Part shown: positions 20,542-27,668 of the stretch, in pieces
Position numbering within the stretch: the first letter of the stretch is position 1
How the letters are laid out: each line of letters starts with the position of its first letter
Made by a program: the position numbers and the translations under genes
Notes under the pieces: generated by a model
What the model saw: only the letters and a program-made list of their open reading frames with translations
Database searches by the model: none
Told to the model about the DNA's origin: nothing
Source: Candidatus Levyibacteriota bacterium
GTDB lineage: Bacteria; Patescibacteriota; Microgenomatia; Levybacterales; UBA12049
DNA length: 35,454 bases
Reading direction: 5' to 3'
Assembly: GCA_016184205.1 (NCBI GenBank)
Contig: JACPDD010000009.1
Location: 1 to 35,454, forward strand

Positions 20542-21311
20542 AGCATATAAATCCGAGAGAGACATCAGAAGCGATTGTAGAGTTCATAAAATATATCTTT
20601 AAAAAAGCCAAATTTTCTCAAGCCGTAATTGCACTCTCAGGCGGAATTGATTCAAGCGTTTCCTGTACGCTTGCCGTTCGCGCTTTAGGTAAGGAAAATG
20701 TTTTTCCGGTCCTTCTTCCTTATAGTAAGCTAAATAGTCAAGGAGTTACAGATGCTCTTAAAGTTATAGATATATTGAGGATTCCCAAAAAAAACATAAC
20801 CCAGATCAATATACAAGATTTTGTCGATAATATTATAAAAGCCGACTACAAAATGGATTTAATACGCAAAGGCAATATTATGGCAAGAGTGAGGATGATT
20901 TTTCTTTTTGATCAGGCGAAGAAAAGAAAAGTATTAGTTATTGGTACAGAAAATAAAACTGAACATCTTTTGGGATATTTCACCAGATTTGGAGATGAGG
21001 CAAGTGACATTGAACCACTTCGGAATCTTTACAAGACTCAAATTTATGAGTTAGCAAAAATTTTGAATTTACCCGAATCAATATTGACAAAAAAACCCAC
21101 AGCAGGTCTTTGGGAAAATCAAACCGATGAGGGGGAATTTGGCTTTACTTACGAACAGGCGGATGAAGTCCTTTACTACTATTTTGATAAAAAAATGTCT
21201 TTACCAGATATAGTTGCTAAAGGATTGGAAAAAGAAATAGTTACTAAAGTTTTGCAGTTTGCAAGGAAAAACGATTTCAAGCACAATTTGCCCTTTATTC
21301 TGGAGCTATAG
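20538..21311 (+). CDS. nadE: NAD synthetase, ammonia-dependent type
   Basis: Converts NaAD to NAD with ATP and ammonia. The ATP-pyrophosphatase loop is LSGGIDSS (33-40), followed by IGTENKTEHLLGYFTRFGD, the adenine/NaAD-binding segment, and the KKPTAGLWENQTDEGEFGF loop. There is no glutaminase domain, so ammonia must come from elsewhere; NMN deamidation by a PncC-type enzyme releases ammonia. Length (257) is normal for the short form. Confidence 0.95.
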   Translation: MKHINPRETSEAIVEFIKYIFKKAKFSQAVIALSGGIDSSVSCTLAVRALGKENVFPVLLPYSKLNSQGVTDALKVIDILRIPKKNITQINIQDFVDNIIKADYKMDLIRKGNIMARVRMIFLFDQAKKRKVLVIGTENKTEHLLGYFTRFGDEASDIEPLRNLYKTQIYELAKILNLPESILTKKPTAGLWENQTDEGEFGFTYEQADEVLYYYFDKKMSLPDIVAKGLEKEIVTKVLQFARKNDFKHNLPFILEL

Positions 21312-21317
21312 GATTTC

Positions 21318-21853
21318 TTACGGAGATTGTGGATTTTCGTCACTAGCTTCAATAATTCCCAAGACCATTTTGAGCGCTTCTCCTATTGCCTTGTCTTTTA
21401 TTTCCCATCTTTCGCCTTCCATAAAATTGAAGACTTGAGAATTAGTTCTATCTTTATATTTAACTGCAGCGTAGATGACACCAGGGACCGAGTTTGGATT
21501 GTTGGGGTCTGCTCTTGATATACTTCCAGTAATTCCAACTGAAATGTCTGCGCTAACAGCTGCCGTAAGGCCAATTTGAGCCATAGCCTCCGCTGTCTGT
21601 AGAGAATAGACGCCATAATCATTTATTATTTCAGCAGGTACACCCAGTGCCACTTTTTGTTCATTTGAATAGGTAACAAAAGCTCCCTTTATTACTTCAC
21701 TGGCGCCACTAATATTAGTTATTAGAGATTAGCCTGGCGGAGTCTATGAACGACTTGAGTAGCCAAATCTAAATTTAATAGTCTTTGTTCTTCGGCTGGA
21801 GATCTAAATTCTGGCTGTGGATTACCCAGACCACCAGATTCACGTTCTTGCAT
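21318..21853 (-). pseudogene. pncC: PncC/CinA-type NMN amidohydrolase with internal deletion
   Basis: Should deamidate NMN to NaMN. The ATG at 21853 gives an N-terminus (…NLDLATQVVHRLRQANL) that hits TAA at 21724-21722. A second frame, open from 21728, gives SLITNISGASEVIKGAFVTY, SNEQKVALGVPAEII, AVSADISVGITGSISRADP and so on to 21318. The missing piece is the ~12-15 residues that normally hold AESCTGG, the most conserved active-site segment. The deletion leaves the two parts one frame apart. The promoter (TATAAT) is intact. Repeated TCTC at the join suggests slippage or misassembly. Confidence 0.8.
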
Positions 21854-21862
21854 ATAGACAGG

Positions 21863-21868
21863 ATTATA
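21863..21868 (-). promoter_or_regulatory. -10 box of pncC-like gene
   Basis: TATAAT on the minus strand (21868-21863), 9 nt before the ATG at 21853. It supports the upstream start of this split gene. Confidence 0.5.
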
Positions 21869-21936
21869 TATCTTTATTTAAGTTACTTCAATAAGGACTG
21901 GAAAAATAGAGTCCCATCATATATAATTCCACTTTT

Positions 21937-22401
21937 ATGAGAGAACATGGGTTAGGATTGCCGGACGGAGAGCTGACTGCAAATTATTTGGACGCTTTGT
22001 ACAAAAGGGGAGATGCTCCAGAGGTACTTTTAAAAGGTCCATTGTCTGACATATGCCACGATGAAGTGCTAATACAATGTTTGGAAGTCATAGACCCAGC
22101 TTTTGATCATACTGTAAACGCCCTGGCATTTCTATCAAAGTTCTGCGAAGTGAGGGAAAGGCTTACTGCATTCTACAGCGGGCTTGGTAGATTTCCTGCT
22201 CTTGAGGCTAAGGCAATCTATTTTAGAAACATGATGCCATCCAGTATGGCAGCAAGAACTCAGCAAAGGATTGCAGAGGTTTCGGGGGATGGGTCTGAAA
22301 GAGAGGATTTAATCCAACTTGAAGAGTTTATTAACGGAATTGCGCAGGAAGCCAATCAAGTTTTTCAAAGAAGCCTAGAAGAAAAATCAAGAAGATTCTA
22401 G
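21937..22401 (+). CDS. Hypothetical helical protein
   Basis: 154 residues, mostly helical and mildly acidic, with no signal or membrane segment. A TATAAT (21922-21927) ends 9 nt before the ATG, which supports it as a real gene. The middle has DICHDEVLIQCLEVIDPAFD and a FLSKFCEVRERLTAFYSG helix; the end is basic (EEKSRRF). Together with the next gene it forms a pair of small soluble proteins, each with its own promoter. Family not recognised. Confidence 0.6.
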   Translation: MREHGLGLPDGELTANYLDALYKRGDAPEVLLKGPLSDICHDEVLIQCLEVIDPAFDHTVNALAFLSKFCEVRERLTAFYSGLGRFPALEAKAIYFRNMMPSSMAARTQQRIAEVSGDGSEREDLIQLEEFINGIAQEANQVFQRSLEEKSRRF

Positions 22402-22403
22402 GA

Positions 22404-22432
22404 TTTACTTTGGATTGATGGTGTTATATAAT
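22404..22432 (+). promoter_or_regulatory. Promoter, leaderless start
   Basis: TTTACT (22404-22409), 17 bp and TATAAT (22427-22432), ending exactly 6 nt before the ATG at 22439. The -35 begins just after the previous gene's stop. Confidence 0.55.
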
Positions 22433-22438
22433 CGTAAT

Positions 22439-22882
22439 ATGACAGACACAGGAAAAGACAGGAGAACACCAATTCCAGAGCACCTAGTCCAAGAAGGTGA
22501 AACAATGATGGCTTGGTTTGTGAATGATTTTATTGCAAATGCTTTACCAGAAAGTGAACACGTTGTCCCAGAAAAAATGGCCTCGCAAATGATTGAGGCT
22601 CTTCCTGATTGGAAAACAAAAACTATTAGAAGGCTGGAATCAACCAGGGGACCTTTAGCAAAAGAGCATTTAGCACTAGCTAAGTCGTTCTCGTTTGATG
22701 ATGTTGTTTCTTATTCTGATTGGCAGGTAGGACAGTTGCGTAAAGCAGAAGAACTCGAGCCAGATACGGAAATAAAGAAGGGAATAACCAAAGACATAGA
22801 AGGTTGGTGGAACATCAGGATAGCTGCGAATAATGCAAAAAATCAGACAGAGTCAAGTTCTCACCCTACTACCTCGGAATAA
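22439..22882 (+). CDS. Hypothetical soluble protein
   Basis: 147 residues. The frame is open from a TTG at 22415, but that codon lies upstream of the -10 box, so the ATG at 22439, 6 nt after TATAAT, is chosen. The protein is polar and helical (MTDTGKDRRTPIPEHLVQEG at the start), with a conserved-looking WFVNDFIANALPESEHVVPEKMA segment and FSFDDVVSYSDWQVGQLRKAEEL. There is no membrane helix. Family not recognised. Confidence 0.6.
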   Translation: MTDTGKDRRTPIPEHLVQEGETMMAWFVNDFIANALPESEHVVPEKMASQMIEALPDWKTKTIRRLESTRGPLAKEHLALAKSFSFDDVVSYSDWQVGQLRKAEELEPDTEIKKGITKDIEGWWNIRIAANNAKNQTESSSHPTTSE

Positions 22883-22892
22883 ATATAAAGTT

Positions 22893-22901
22893 TGCTATAA
22901 T
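22893..22901 (+). promoter_or_regulatory. Extended -10 of msrB, leaderless start
   Basis: TGC-TATAAT (TATAAT at 22896-22901), ending 6 nt before the msrB ATG at 22908. Confidence 0.6.
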
Positions 22902-22907
22902 TAAGTC

Positions 22908-23324
22908 ATGGATGGTCCTCGGAAAAAGAATTTGCCGCCGGAGCTTTATCATGTTGCATTTGAAAAGGGAACAGAAGCGCCTTTTTCCGGGAAATTTTAT
23001 AAGCATTTTGAAAAAGGAATGTATGCTTGTGCGGTTTGCGGACAGGAACTTTTTGCTTCCGATACAAAGTTTGATTCTGATTGTGGTTGGCCAAGTTTTG
23101 ACAAAAGCTTGAAAGGTAACGTAAAATTTGCACAGGATGACTCGTCTGGCATGCAAAGGACAGAAGTAATGTGCAGCAACTGCGGCGCACATTTAGGGCA
23201 TGTATTTGATGACGCGCCTCGAGTCGCCATCTTCGGCGACGCGGGCAGCCCAAAAGAAACAACCGGGAAAAGGTTTTGCATCAATTCAGTCTCTTTGGAT
23301 TTCAAGCAAAAGAAAGAAAATTAA
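22908..23324 (+). CDS. msrB: Methionine-R-sulfoxide reductase MsrB
   Basis: Repairs oxidised methionine. Zinc cysteines C41, C44, C89 and C92 (CAVC, CSNC), the CGWPSFDK segment and the catalytic cysteine C124 in KRFCINSVSLDF are present. Residues ~104-117 (PRVAIFGDAGSPKE) are extra: related enzymes go almost directly from GHVFDDGP to TGKRFCIN. The extra bases are GC-rich and contain a perfect 6-bp hairpin, GTCGCC-ATCTTC-GGCGAC (23223-23240). Its stop overlaps the dedA stop on the other strand (TTAA). It appears to be transcribed as a leaderless mRNA. Confidence 0.94.
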   Translation: MDGPRKKNLPPELYHVAFEKGTEAPFSGKFYKHFEKGMYACAVCGQELFASDTKFDSDCGWPSFDKSLKGNVKFAQDDSSGMQRTEVMCSNCGAHLGHVFDDAPRVAIFGDAGSPKETTGKRFCINSVSLDFKQKKEN

Positions 23325-23959
23325 GTAGCTTCCTTTTTTCTGCGTTTGTGTTTTGCGTATTCAAAGAACATAGGGATTAGTGAAACAAAAATAATTCCAA
23401 ATACTGCAAATTCAAAATTGTTTTTTATAAAAGAAAGCCCGCCAAAGAAATATCCTGCAAAAGTTAGACTCGTGACCCAAATAAACGCACCTATAACATT
23501 ATAGGAGAGAAAAGTGCTGTAGTGCATTTTTCCAACCCCAGCTACAAATGGGGCAAAGGTGCGGATAATAGGCACAAAACGGGCTATAATAATAGTTTTC
23601 TTGCCGTATTTTTCATAAAATTCATGAGTTTTGGCAAGATAGGATTTATTAAGCAACCATGAGTTTTCTTTAGTAAAAACGCGCATCCCAAAATGGTGGC
23701 CCAAGAAGTAATTTACTGTATCTCCTAAAATTGCAGCGGCAAGAAGAGAGAAATAAATAACCAAAATGTTTAGAAATCCACTCCCCGCAAGAGTTCCGGC
23801 TATAAATAGAAGAGAATCTCCCGGCAGGAAAGGCATTATTACAAGTCCGGTCTCCACAAATACCACTAAAAATAACACTGCGTAGGAAAATGGTCCAAAT
23901 ATGTCAATAATGTCCCTGAGGTGTTCCTGAAAGTTGAGGATAAAGCTTATAATTTCCAT
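23321..23959 (-). CDS. DedA family membrane protein
   Basis: 212-residue DedA/SNARE-associated protein, a polytopic inner-membrane protein of a family linked to undecaprenyl-phosphate or lipid flipping and membrane energetics. It has FVETGLVIMPFLPGDSLLF (E, G and PGD pattern), GDTVNYFLGHHFG and RFVPIIRTFAPFVAGVGKM, all hallmark segments. Basic residues close the C-terminus. The ATG at 23959 is 6 nt after an extended -10 on the minus strand. It is convergent with msrB, sharing the TTAA stop bases. Confidence 0.93.
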   Translation of the reverse strand: MEIISFILNFQEHLRDIIDIFGPFSYAVLFLVVFVETGLVIMPFLPGDSLLFIAGTLAGSGFLNILVIYFSLLAAAILGDTVNYFLGHHFGMRVFTKENSWLLNKSYLAKTHEFYEKYGKKTIIIARFVPIIRTFAPFVAGVGKMHYSTFLSYNVIGAFIWVTSLTFAGYFFGGLSFIKNNFEFAVFGIIFVSLIPMFFEYAKHKRRKKEAT

Positions 23960-23965
23960 CTGAAA

Positions 23966-23974
23966 ATTATAGCA
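23966..23974 (-). promoter_or_regulatory. Extended -10 of dedA, leaderless start
   Basis: On the minus strand TGC-TATAAT (TATAAT at 23971-23966), ending exactly 6 nt before the ATG at 23959. Confidence 0.6.
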
Positions 23975-24031
23975 GAAAAATCTTTCGGGTGAAACTCTTA
24001 TTGAATTAATGGTTTATAATTGTTACGGCGC

Positions 24032-24670
24032 ATGTTTGAAGACAGAAATAAGGCAGGAGCTCAGCTTGCAGAACAATTGAAAGAGTACAAAGGCGATTCT
24101 ATTGTTTTGGCGCTTCCCCGTGGAGGAGTAGTAATAGGATTTGAAATAGCCAAGGCATTAAAAGTTCCCCTTGATGTGATTGTTGTAAGAAAAATTGGGG
24201 CTCCGCATAATCCCGAACTTGGCATTGGTGCTGTTTCGGAAAGCAACACAAAGGTATTAGATGGCTCTGCAATAAAACTTCTAGGAATACCCAGGAGGGT
24301 AATTTCGGAAATGATAAGAAGAGAAAAGGAGGAACTTAGGCGCAGAGTAGCAGTATACAGAAATAACAAACCGCTTAAAACATTAAAAAATAGGACAGTA
24401 ATTATTGTTGATGATGGGCTTGCAACAGGAGCCACAGCAAGAGCAGCAATCAGAGCCGTTAAAAAGCATAAACCTAAACAACTTATTTTTGCTGCACCAG
24501 TTTGTGAAAGTAATACTGCAAGGGGTATCGAGCATCTGGTCGATAAGATACTTTGTATTGAAGCTCCTTCTAATTTTGCTGCGGTTGGGCAGTGGTATAG
24601 AAATTTTGAGCAGGTGAGCGATGAGGAAGTTGTAGCTTTATTAAAATTATATAAAAATCCTAAGGTGTAA
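24032..24670 (+). CDS. Phosphoribosyltransferase-domain protein
   Basis: 212 residues of the type I phosphoribosyltransferase fold. The PRPP loop is VIIVDDGLATGATA, preceded by the N-terminal LALPRGGVVIGFEIAKALKVPLDVIVVRKIG, which is typical of the stand-alone PRT proteins often annotated as putative phosphoribosyltransferases. An internal helix, RRVISEMIRREKEELRRRVAVYR, forms the hood region. The frame is open from TTG 24020, but that codon overlaps the last base of a TATAAT (24015-24020), so the ATG at 24032 is chosen. Substrate unknown. Confidence 0.85.
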   Translation: MFEDRNKAGAQLAEQLKEYKGDSIVLALPRGGVVIGFEIAKALKVPLDVIVVRKIGAPHNPELGIGAVSESNTKVLDGSAIKLLGIPRRVISEMIRREKEELRRRVAVYRNNKPLKTLKNRTVIIVDDGLATGATARAAIRAVKKHKPKQLIFAAPVCESNTARGIEHLVDKILCIEAPSNFAAVGQWYRNFEQVSDEEVVALLKLYKNPKV

Positions 24671-24808
24671 ATACAAAACCACCCCAGGGGTGAATGGGGA
24701 ATTGACTACTTTTTCAGGCTCTCCGTTGGAGTATTCGGTGGTATGTTTGCTTGGGGTATGGTAACCACCAAACTTCTTTGCCACCTTATCGTAAAAATTG
24801 GCTGACAT
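24647..24808 (-). pseudogene. Methyltransferase N-terminal remnant
   Basis: A 53-codon minus-strand ORF begins MSANFYDKVAKKFGGYHTPS, then KHTTEYSNGEPEKV, which resembles the N-terminus of SAM-dependent methyltransferases seen in CPR genomes. It then turns into unrelated sequence and stops inside the 3' end of the phosphoribosyltransferase gene. The SAM-binding part is absent. An extended -10 on the minus strand (TGC-TACACT, TACACT at 24820-24815) ends 6 nt before the ATG, like the intact leaderless genes. This is most likely a gene cut off by a deletion. Confidence 0.5.
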
Positions 24809-24887
24809 GTTTTCAGTGTAGCATCTTAAAGCTATTTTTTGTATAATTTTGTTGAGGTATGCCGAGGAATAAAGAAAAGCTTAAGAT

Positions 24888-25130
24888 ATGAAAAAACCGA
24901 AACTTAGTAAAAAAAGAAAAGAAGAGATAATGAAACAGTTCGGTGGTAGGATGCCAACAAAAAAAGAGATTTTTCAAAAGATTATGGAGTCTCAAGAGCG
25001 CATGGCACAAGCCCTAAAAGGAGCTTGGGAGGCAAAACCAGATGACCCAAAAATTAGAGAACAGCTTCTTGAGATTGGCGAAAGGGCTGGAAAAATGAAA
25101 AAGGAAATAGAGAAAGCCTTCAAAAAATGA
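24888..25130 (+). CDS. Small basic helical protein
   Basis: 80 residues, almost all Lys/Glu-rich helix (KKPKLSKKRKEEIMKQFGGR, then TKKEIFQKIMESQERMAQAL, and a KMKKEIEKAFKK end). There are no membrane segments. It overlaps ychF by 4 bases (ATGA), so translation is probably coupled. A TATAAT lies at 24842-24847, about 40 nt upstream. A ribosome- or RNA-associated role next to YchF is possible but is inference. Confidence 0.65.
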   Translation: MKKPKLSKKRKEEIMKQFGGRMPTKKEIFQKIMESQERMAQALKGAWEAKPDDPKIREQLLEIGERAGKMKKEIEKAFKK

Positions 25131-26089
25131 ATCTTTCGGTTGGGATAGTCGGATTGCCCAATGTTGGAAAGTCCACGCTTTTTAATGCGCTTCTCAAAAA
25201 GCAGCAGGCTTTGGTAGCCAATTATCCTTTTGCCACAATTGAACCCAATGTAGGCATTGTCGCAGTTCCAGATGAAAGGCTCTTGCAACTTGCAGAAATA
25301 ACGAAAAGCGAACATTCAATGAGCGAACTGCCTCCAATAAAGCCTGCAACTGTTGAATTTGTGGACATTGCCGGTTTGGTAAAGGGAGCAAGCGAGGGAG
25401 CAGGTCTTGGCAATAAATTTTTGGCACATATTAGGGAAGTTAGAATTATTGCGCATGTTGTTAGGGCTTTTGAGGACGAAAATGTTGTCAAGGAAGGTTC
25501 GGTTGATGTAAAAAGCGACTATGAAACTATAAGAATAGAGCTAGAACTTTCAGATTTGGAGAAAAAAGGAGAACCTTTGGCTAAAAAGCCTGAGATTATA
25601 GTAATTAATTTAGCAGAGTCTGACTACAGCAAGAGTAAAATAGATGAGCAAATTCTAAGATATTCTCATGTTCTAGAAAATCGTACAGAGCAAATAATCG
25701 CAATCTCGGCAAAAATAGAGGAGGAGCTCGCGGCGCTCTCGGAAGAAGAGCAGAGACAGTATCTGCTAGAGTTGGGCTTGAAAGAGTCGGGACTTGAAAG
25801 ATTAATTAAGAAAGCATACCAAGAGCTCGGTTTAATATCATTCTTAACAGCAGGGGAGAAGGAGGTGCATGCGTGGACTATTCGGCGCGGGCAAACCGCA
25901 CTTGAGGCATCTGGTGAAATACACACGGATTTTATGAAAAAATTTATAAAAGCAGAAGTTATCCCGTTTGACGATTTTGTTGCTGCGGGCGGATGGAAAA
26001 AAGCAAGAGAACTTGGAAAAGTAAGGCTCGAAGGAAGGGATTATATTGTGCAAGACGGGGATGTTATAGAGTTTAAAATCGGTACTTAG
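25127..26089 (+). CDS. ychF: Ribosome-binding ATPase YchF, without coiled-coil hairpin
   Basis: Obg-family GTPase relative that prefers ATP and binds ribosomes. The P-loop is GLPNVGKS (9-16), followed by FVDIAGLVKGASEGAGLGNKFL (G3/switch II) and the C-terminal TGS-like domain (FLTAGEKEVHAWTIRRGQTA, FDDFVAAGGWKKARELGKVR). The protein is 320 residues rather than ~360. The long helical hairpin that normally follows ELxLADLE is gone, with SDLEKKGEPLAKKPEIIVIN joining across. The frame is kept and the G domain and TGS are otherwise complete, so this could be a natural short form or a clean deletion. Confidence 0.93.
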   Translation: MNLSVGIVGLPNVGKSTLFNALLKKQQALVANYPFATIEPNVGIVAVPDERLLQLAEITKSEHSMSELPPIKPATVEFVDIAGLVKGASEGAGLGNKFLAHIREVRIIAHVVRAFEDENVVKEGSVDVKSDYETIRIELELSDLEKKGEPLAKKPEIIVINLAESDYSKSKIDEQILRYSHVLENRTEQIIAISAKIEEELAALSEEEQRQYLLELGLKESGLERLIKKAYQELGLISFLTAGEKEVHAWTIRRGQTALEASGEIHTDFMKKFIKAEVIPFDDFVAAGGWKKARELGKVRLEGRDYIVQDGDVIEFKIGT

Positions 26090-26097
26090 TTTTTTTC

Positions 26098-26126
26098 TTG
26101 ACTGCGTTTTAAAAATAAAGTAAAAT
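26098..26126 (+). promoter_or_regulatory. Promoter of hypothetical gene at 26138
   Basis: TTGACT (26098-26103), 17 bp and TAAAAT (26121-26126), 11 nt before the ATG. Confidence 0.6.
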
Positions 26127-26137
26127 CATCATCTGGT

Positions 26138-26896
26138 ATGGGGAAAGAAGGACAAAGCGCTACATTAGAGAGGCCGATAATAGATCCGCCTAATGATGCA
26201 TTAGGTGAAACTTTGCGATTTTTAAATAAACGGAGGAAAGGCTTTGTTCATCATCCCTCAGCATATGATAGCGCGCGGCTAATGGCAGAAATAGCAGAGC
26301 GTTATAAGACAAATTTCCTTGTTGTTGCTGCAAATCCAGATTCTGCTAAGCATATAAGAGAAGTCATTGCGGTTGCTTCCCGAAATGGCAAAGGTGTAAG
26401 CTCTTTCCTCAGTATAATTACCATGGGTTCGCTCTCTCCTCTATTACGGGCAAGCTTAATAAAACCAAACAAACAACAAGATATGCTTTTTGGGACGCCT
26501 TTAATATTTATAGATAAAGTGGATTGTCTTTCGCCTACAACAATGACTGGACTTTTAAATTGTTTTTCTGACAAAGCAAAAATAATAGGATTTACTAGTA
26601 CAGATAGTCCCAATAATGCTGAATGGTTAGCTGCTTCACTTGGTTCAAGAATTTGCGATGTTACATTTGAGGAAGCAGAAAAGCAGCAAGCGCAAATAGC
26701 AGAGCTCAGGGAAGCTAGAGGACAAGTAAGAGAACCGCTAGAAGTTGGTGAGCATGCCCACCATTATATTGTTGATGCAGATGAAGGTCCCCAATCACAT
26801 GCATATTGTAAACATTGCCACGAAGAAAAAGATTTTAGGAATTCTTTGGAGCTTGATTTTAACAGGGCAAAACCTCGACGTAGGACCCGCCCGTAA
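26138..26896 (+). CDS. Hypothetical protein, P-loop-like core and CxxC/H end
   Basis: 252 residues. LIFIDKVDCLSPTTMTGLLNCF looks like a Walker B strand and helix of a helicase- or AAA-like fold, and NFLVVAANPDSAKHIREVI could be an earlier strand-helix, but there is no Walker A, so ATPase activity is doubtful. The C-terminal ~55 residues hold AHHYIVDADEGPQSHAYCKHC and a following CHEEKDFRNS, a plausible small zinc-binding knuckle. It ends in a basic tail (KPRRRTRP). It has its own promoter. Family not recognised. Confidence 0.7.
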   Translation: MGKEGQSATLERPIIDPPNDALGETLRFLNKRRKGFVHHPSAYDSARLMAEIAERYKTNFLVVAANPDSAKHIREVIAVASRNGKGVSSFLSIITMGSLSPLLRASLIKPNKQQDMLFGTPLIFIDKVDCLSPTTMTGLLNCFSDKAKIIGFTSTDSPNNAEWLAASLGSRICDVTFEEAEKQQAQIAELREARGQVREPLEVGEHAHHYIVDADEGPQSHAYCKHCHEEKDFRNSLELDFNRAKPRRRTRP

Positions 26897-26908
26897 TGCA
26901 TTCTTTTC

Positions 26909-26938
26909 TTGACACTTTGCCCCAAAACCCCATATTAT
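26909..26938 (+). promoter_or_regulatory. Promoter of membrane-anchored protein
   Basis: TTGACA (26909-26914), 18 bp and TATTAT (26933-26938). A purine-rich AAAGGG (26953-26958) then serves the ATG at 26969. A TATAAT just before the ATG (26960-26965) is too close to act. Confidence 0.5.
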
Positions 26939-26968
26939 TAGTGTACGGTGGCAAAGGGATATAATTAT

Positions 26969-27613
26969 ATGGGTAGCAGAGTAGACCTTGTAAAACTTTT
27001 TGGAATAAAAGGCGCCGCGTTACTTCTTGTTATTATAATCACTGCTTTTTTAGTTCTTAATTACTTTAATATTCTTTCCCTCTCTACGCTTTATCCCAAT
27101 CTTTTTGGTTTTATGCCTAACAGGAATTTGCAGACTCTTCTAAACGAGGATAATGCAGGTGCAATTTTCATAGGATGCCCCATTGCTCAGGATCTTTGTT
27201 ACGGTGGAAGAAAAGTCGAAGTACAAACTGAAGGCGCAATTGGTACTACTTCTTGGCTTGCATTTAACCTCCCTGCCCAAGTTCCTATTTTGGCAGTTTT
27301 CAACGGAGGGGTAAAAAGGGAAATTATTCCCCTCCCGGGCGATTTTTCATTCAATCTAGTAACTCTTAAAAGTTTAAACGGTAAATATCAAGCGCAATAT
27401 TTATTTATTTCAAAAACCGTGGCAAAAGGTGATAAAAAGCAAGTCATAGATGGCGGAACAGCCAAAAAGGGAGAATCCATTGGGCTTACTGAAGGATACC
27501 CATTGGCAAAGGAAGAAAATGCACCAAGCCTTCATTTTAATATAAGCATTGTTGACAGTGGCACACCGCTTGAAATCCCGCCTGATAATATAGAAAATGT
27601 GGTCCTGCCATAA
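26969..27613 (+). CDS. Membrane-anchored extracytoplasmic hypothetical protein
   Basis: 214 residues. A short cytoplasmic start (MGSRVDLVKLFGIKG) leads into one membrane helix (ALLLVIIITAFLVLNYF), and the rest is probably outside the cell. The outer domain is beta-rich (AGAIFIGCPIAQDLCYGGRK, LAFNLPAQVPILAVFNGGVK) and has two cysteines 9 residues apart. It recalls the beta domain of M23-type proteins in places, but no zinc ligands are visible, so I do not assign it. The ATG at 26969 is preferred over the in-frame GTG at 26948, which lies next to the expected transcription start. Confidence 0.7.
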   Translation: MGSRVDLVKLFGIKGAALLLVIIITAFLVLNYFNILSLSTLYPNLFGFMPNRNLQTLLNEDNAGAIFIGCPIAQDLCYGGRKVEVQTEGAIGTTSWLAFNLPAQVPILAVFNGGVKREIIPLPGDFSFNLVTLKSLNGKYQAQYLFISKTVAKGDKKQVIDGGTAKKGESIGLTEGYPLAKEENAPSLHFNISIVDSGTPLEIPPDNIENVVLP

Positions 27614-27633
27614 TTAAGCTTGAGAGGGCGGGC

Positions 27634-27662
27634 TTGATTTTTAGCTCAACCTCGGATAAAAT
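27634..27662 (+). promoter_or_regulatory. rpsF promoter, leaderless start
   Basis: TTGATT (27634-27639), 17 bp and TAAAAT (27657-27662), ending exactly 6 nt before the rpsF ATG at 27669. It is one of the clearest leaderless layouts here. Confidence 0.65.
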
Positions 27663-27668
27663 AACCCC

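Noticed and set aside
22869..23305. Long minus-strand ORFs opposite msrB
   Set aside because: Shadows of a clear MsrB gene; Cys-rich and low-complexity translations with no family resemblance.
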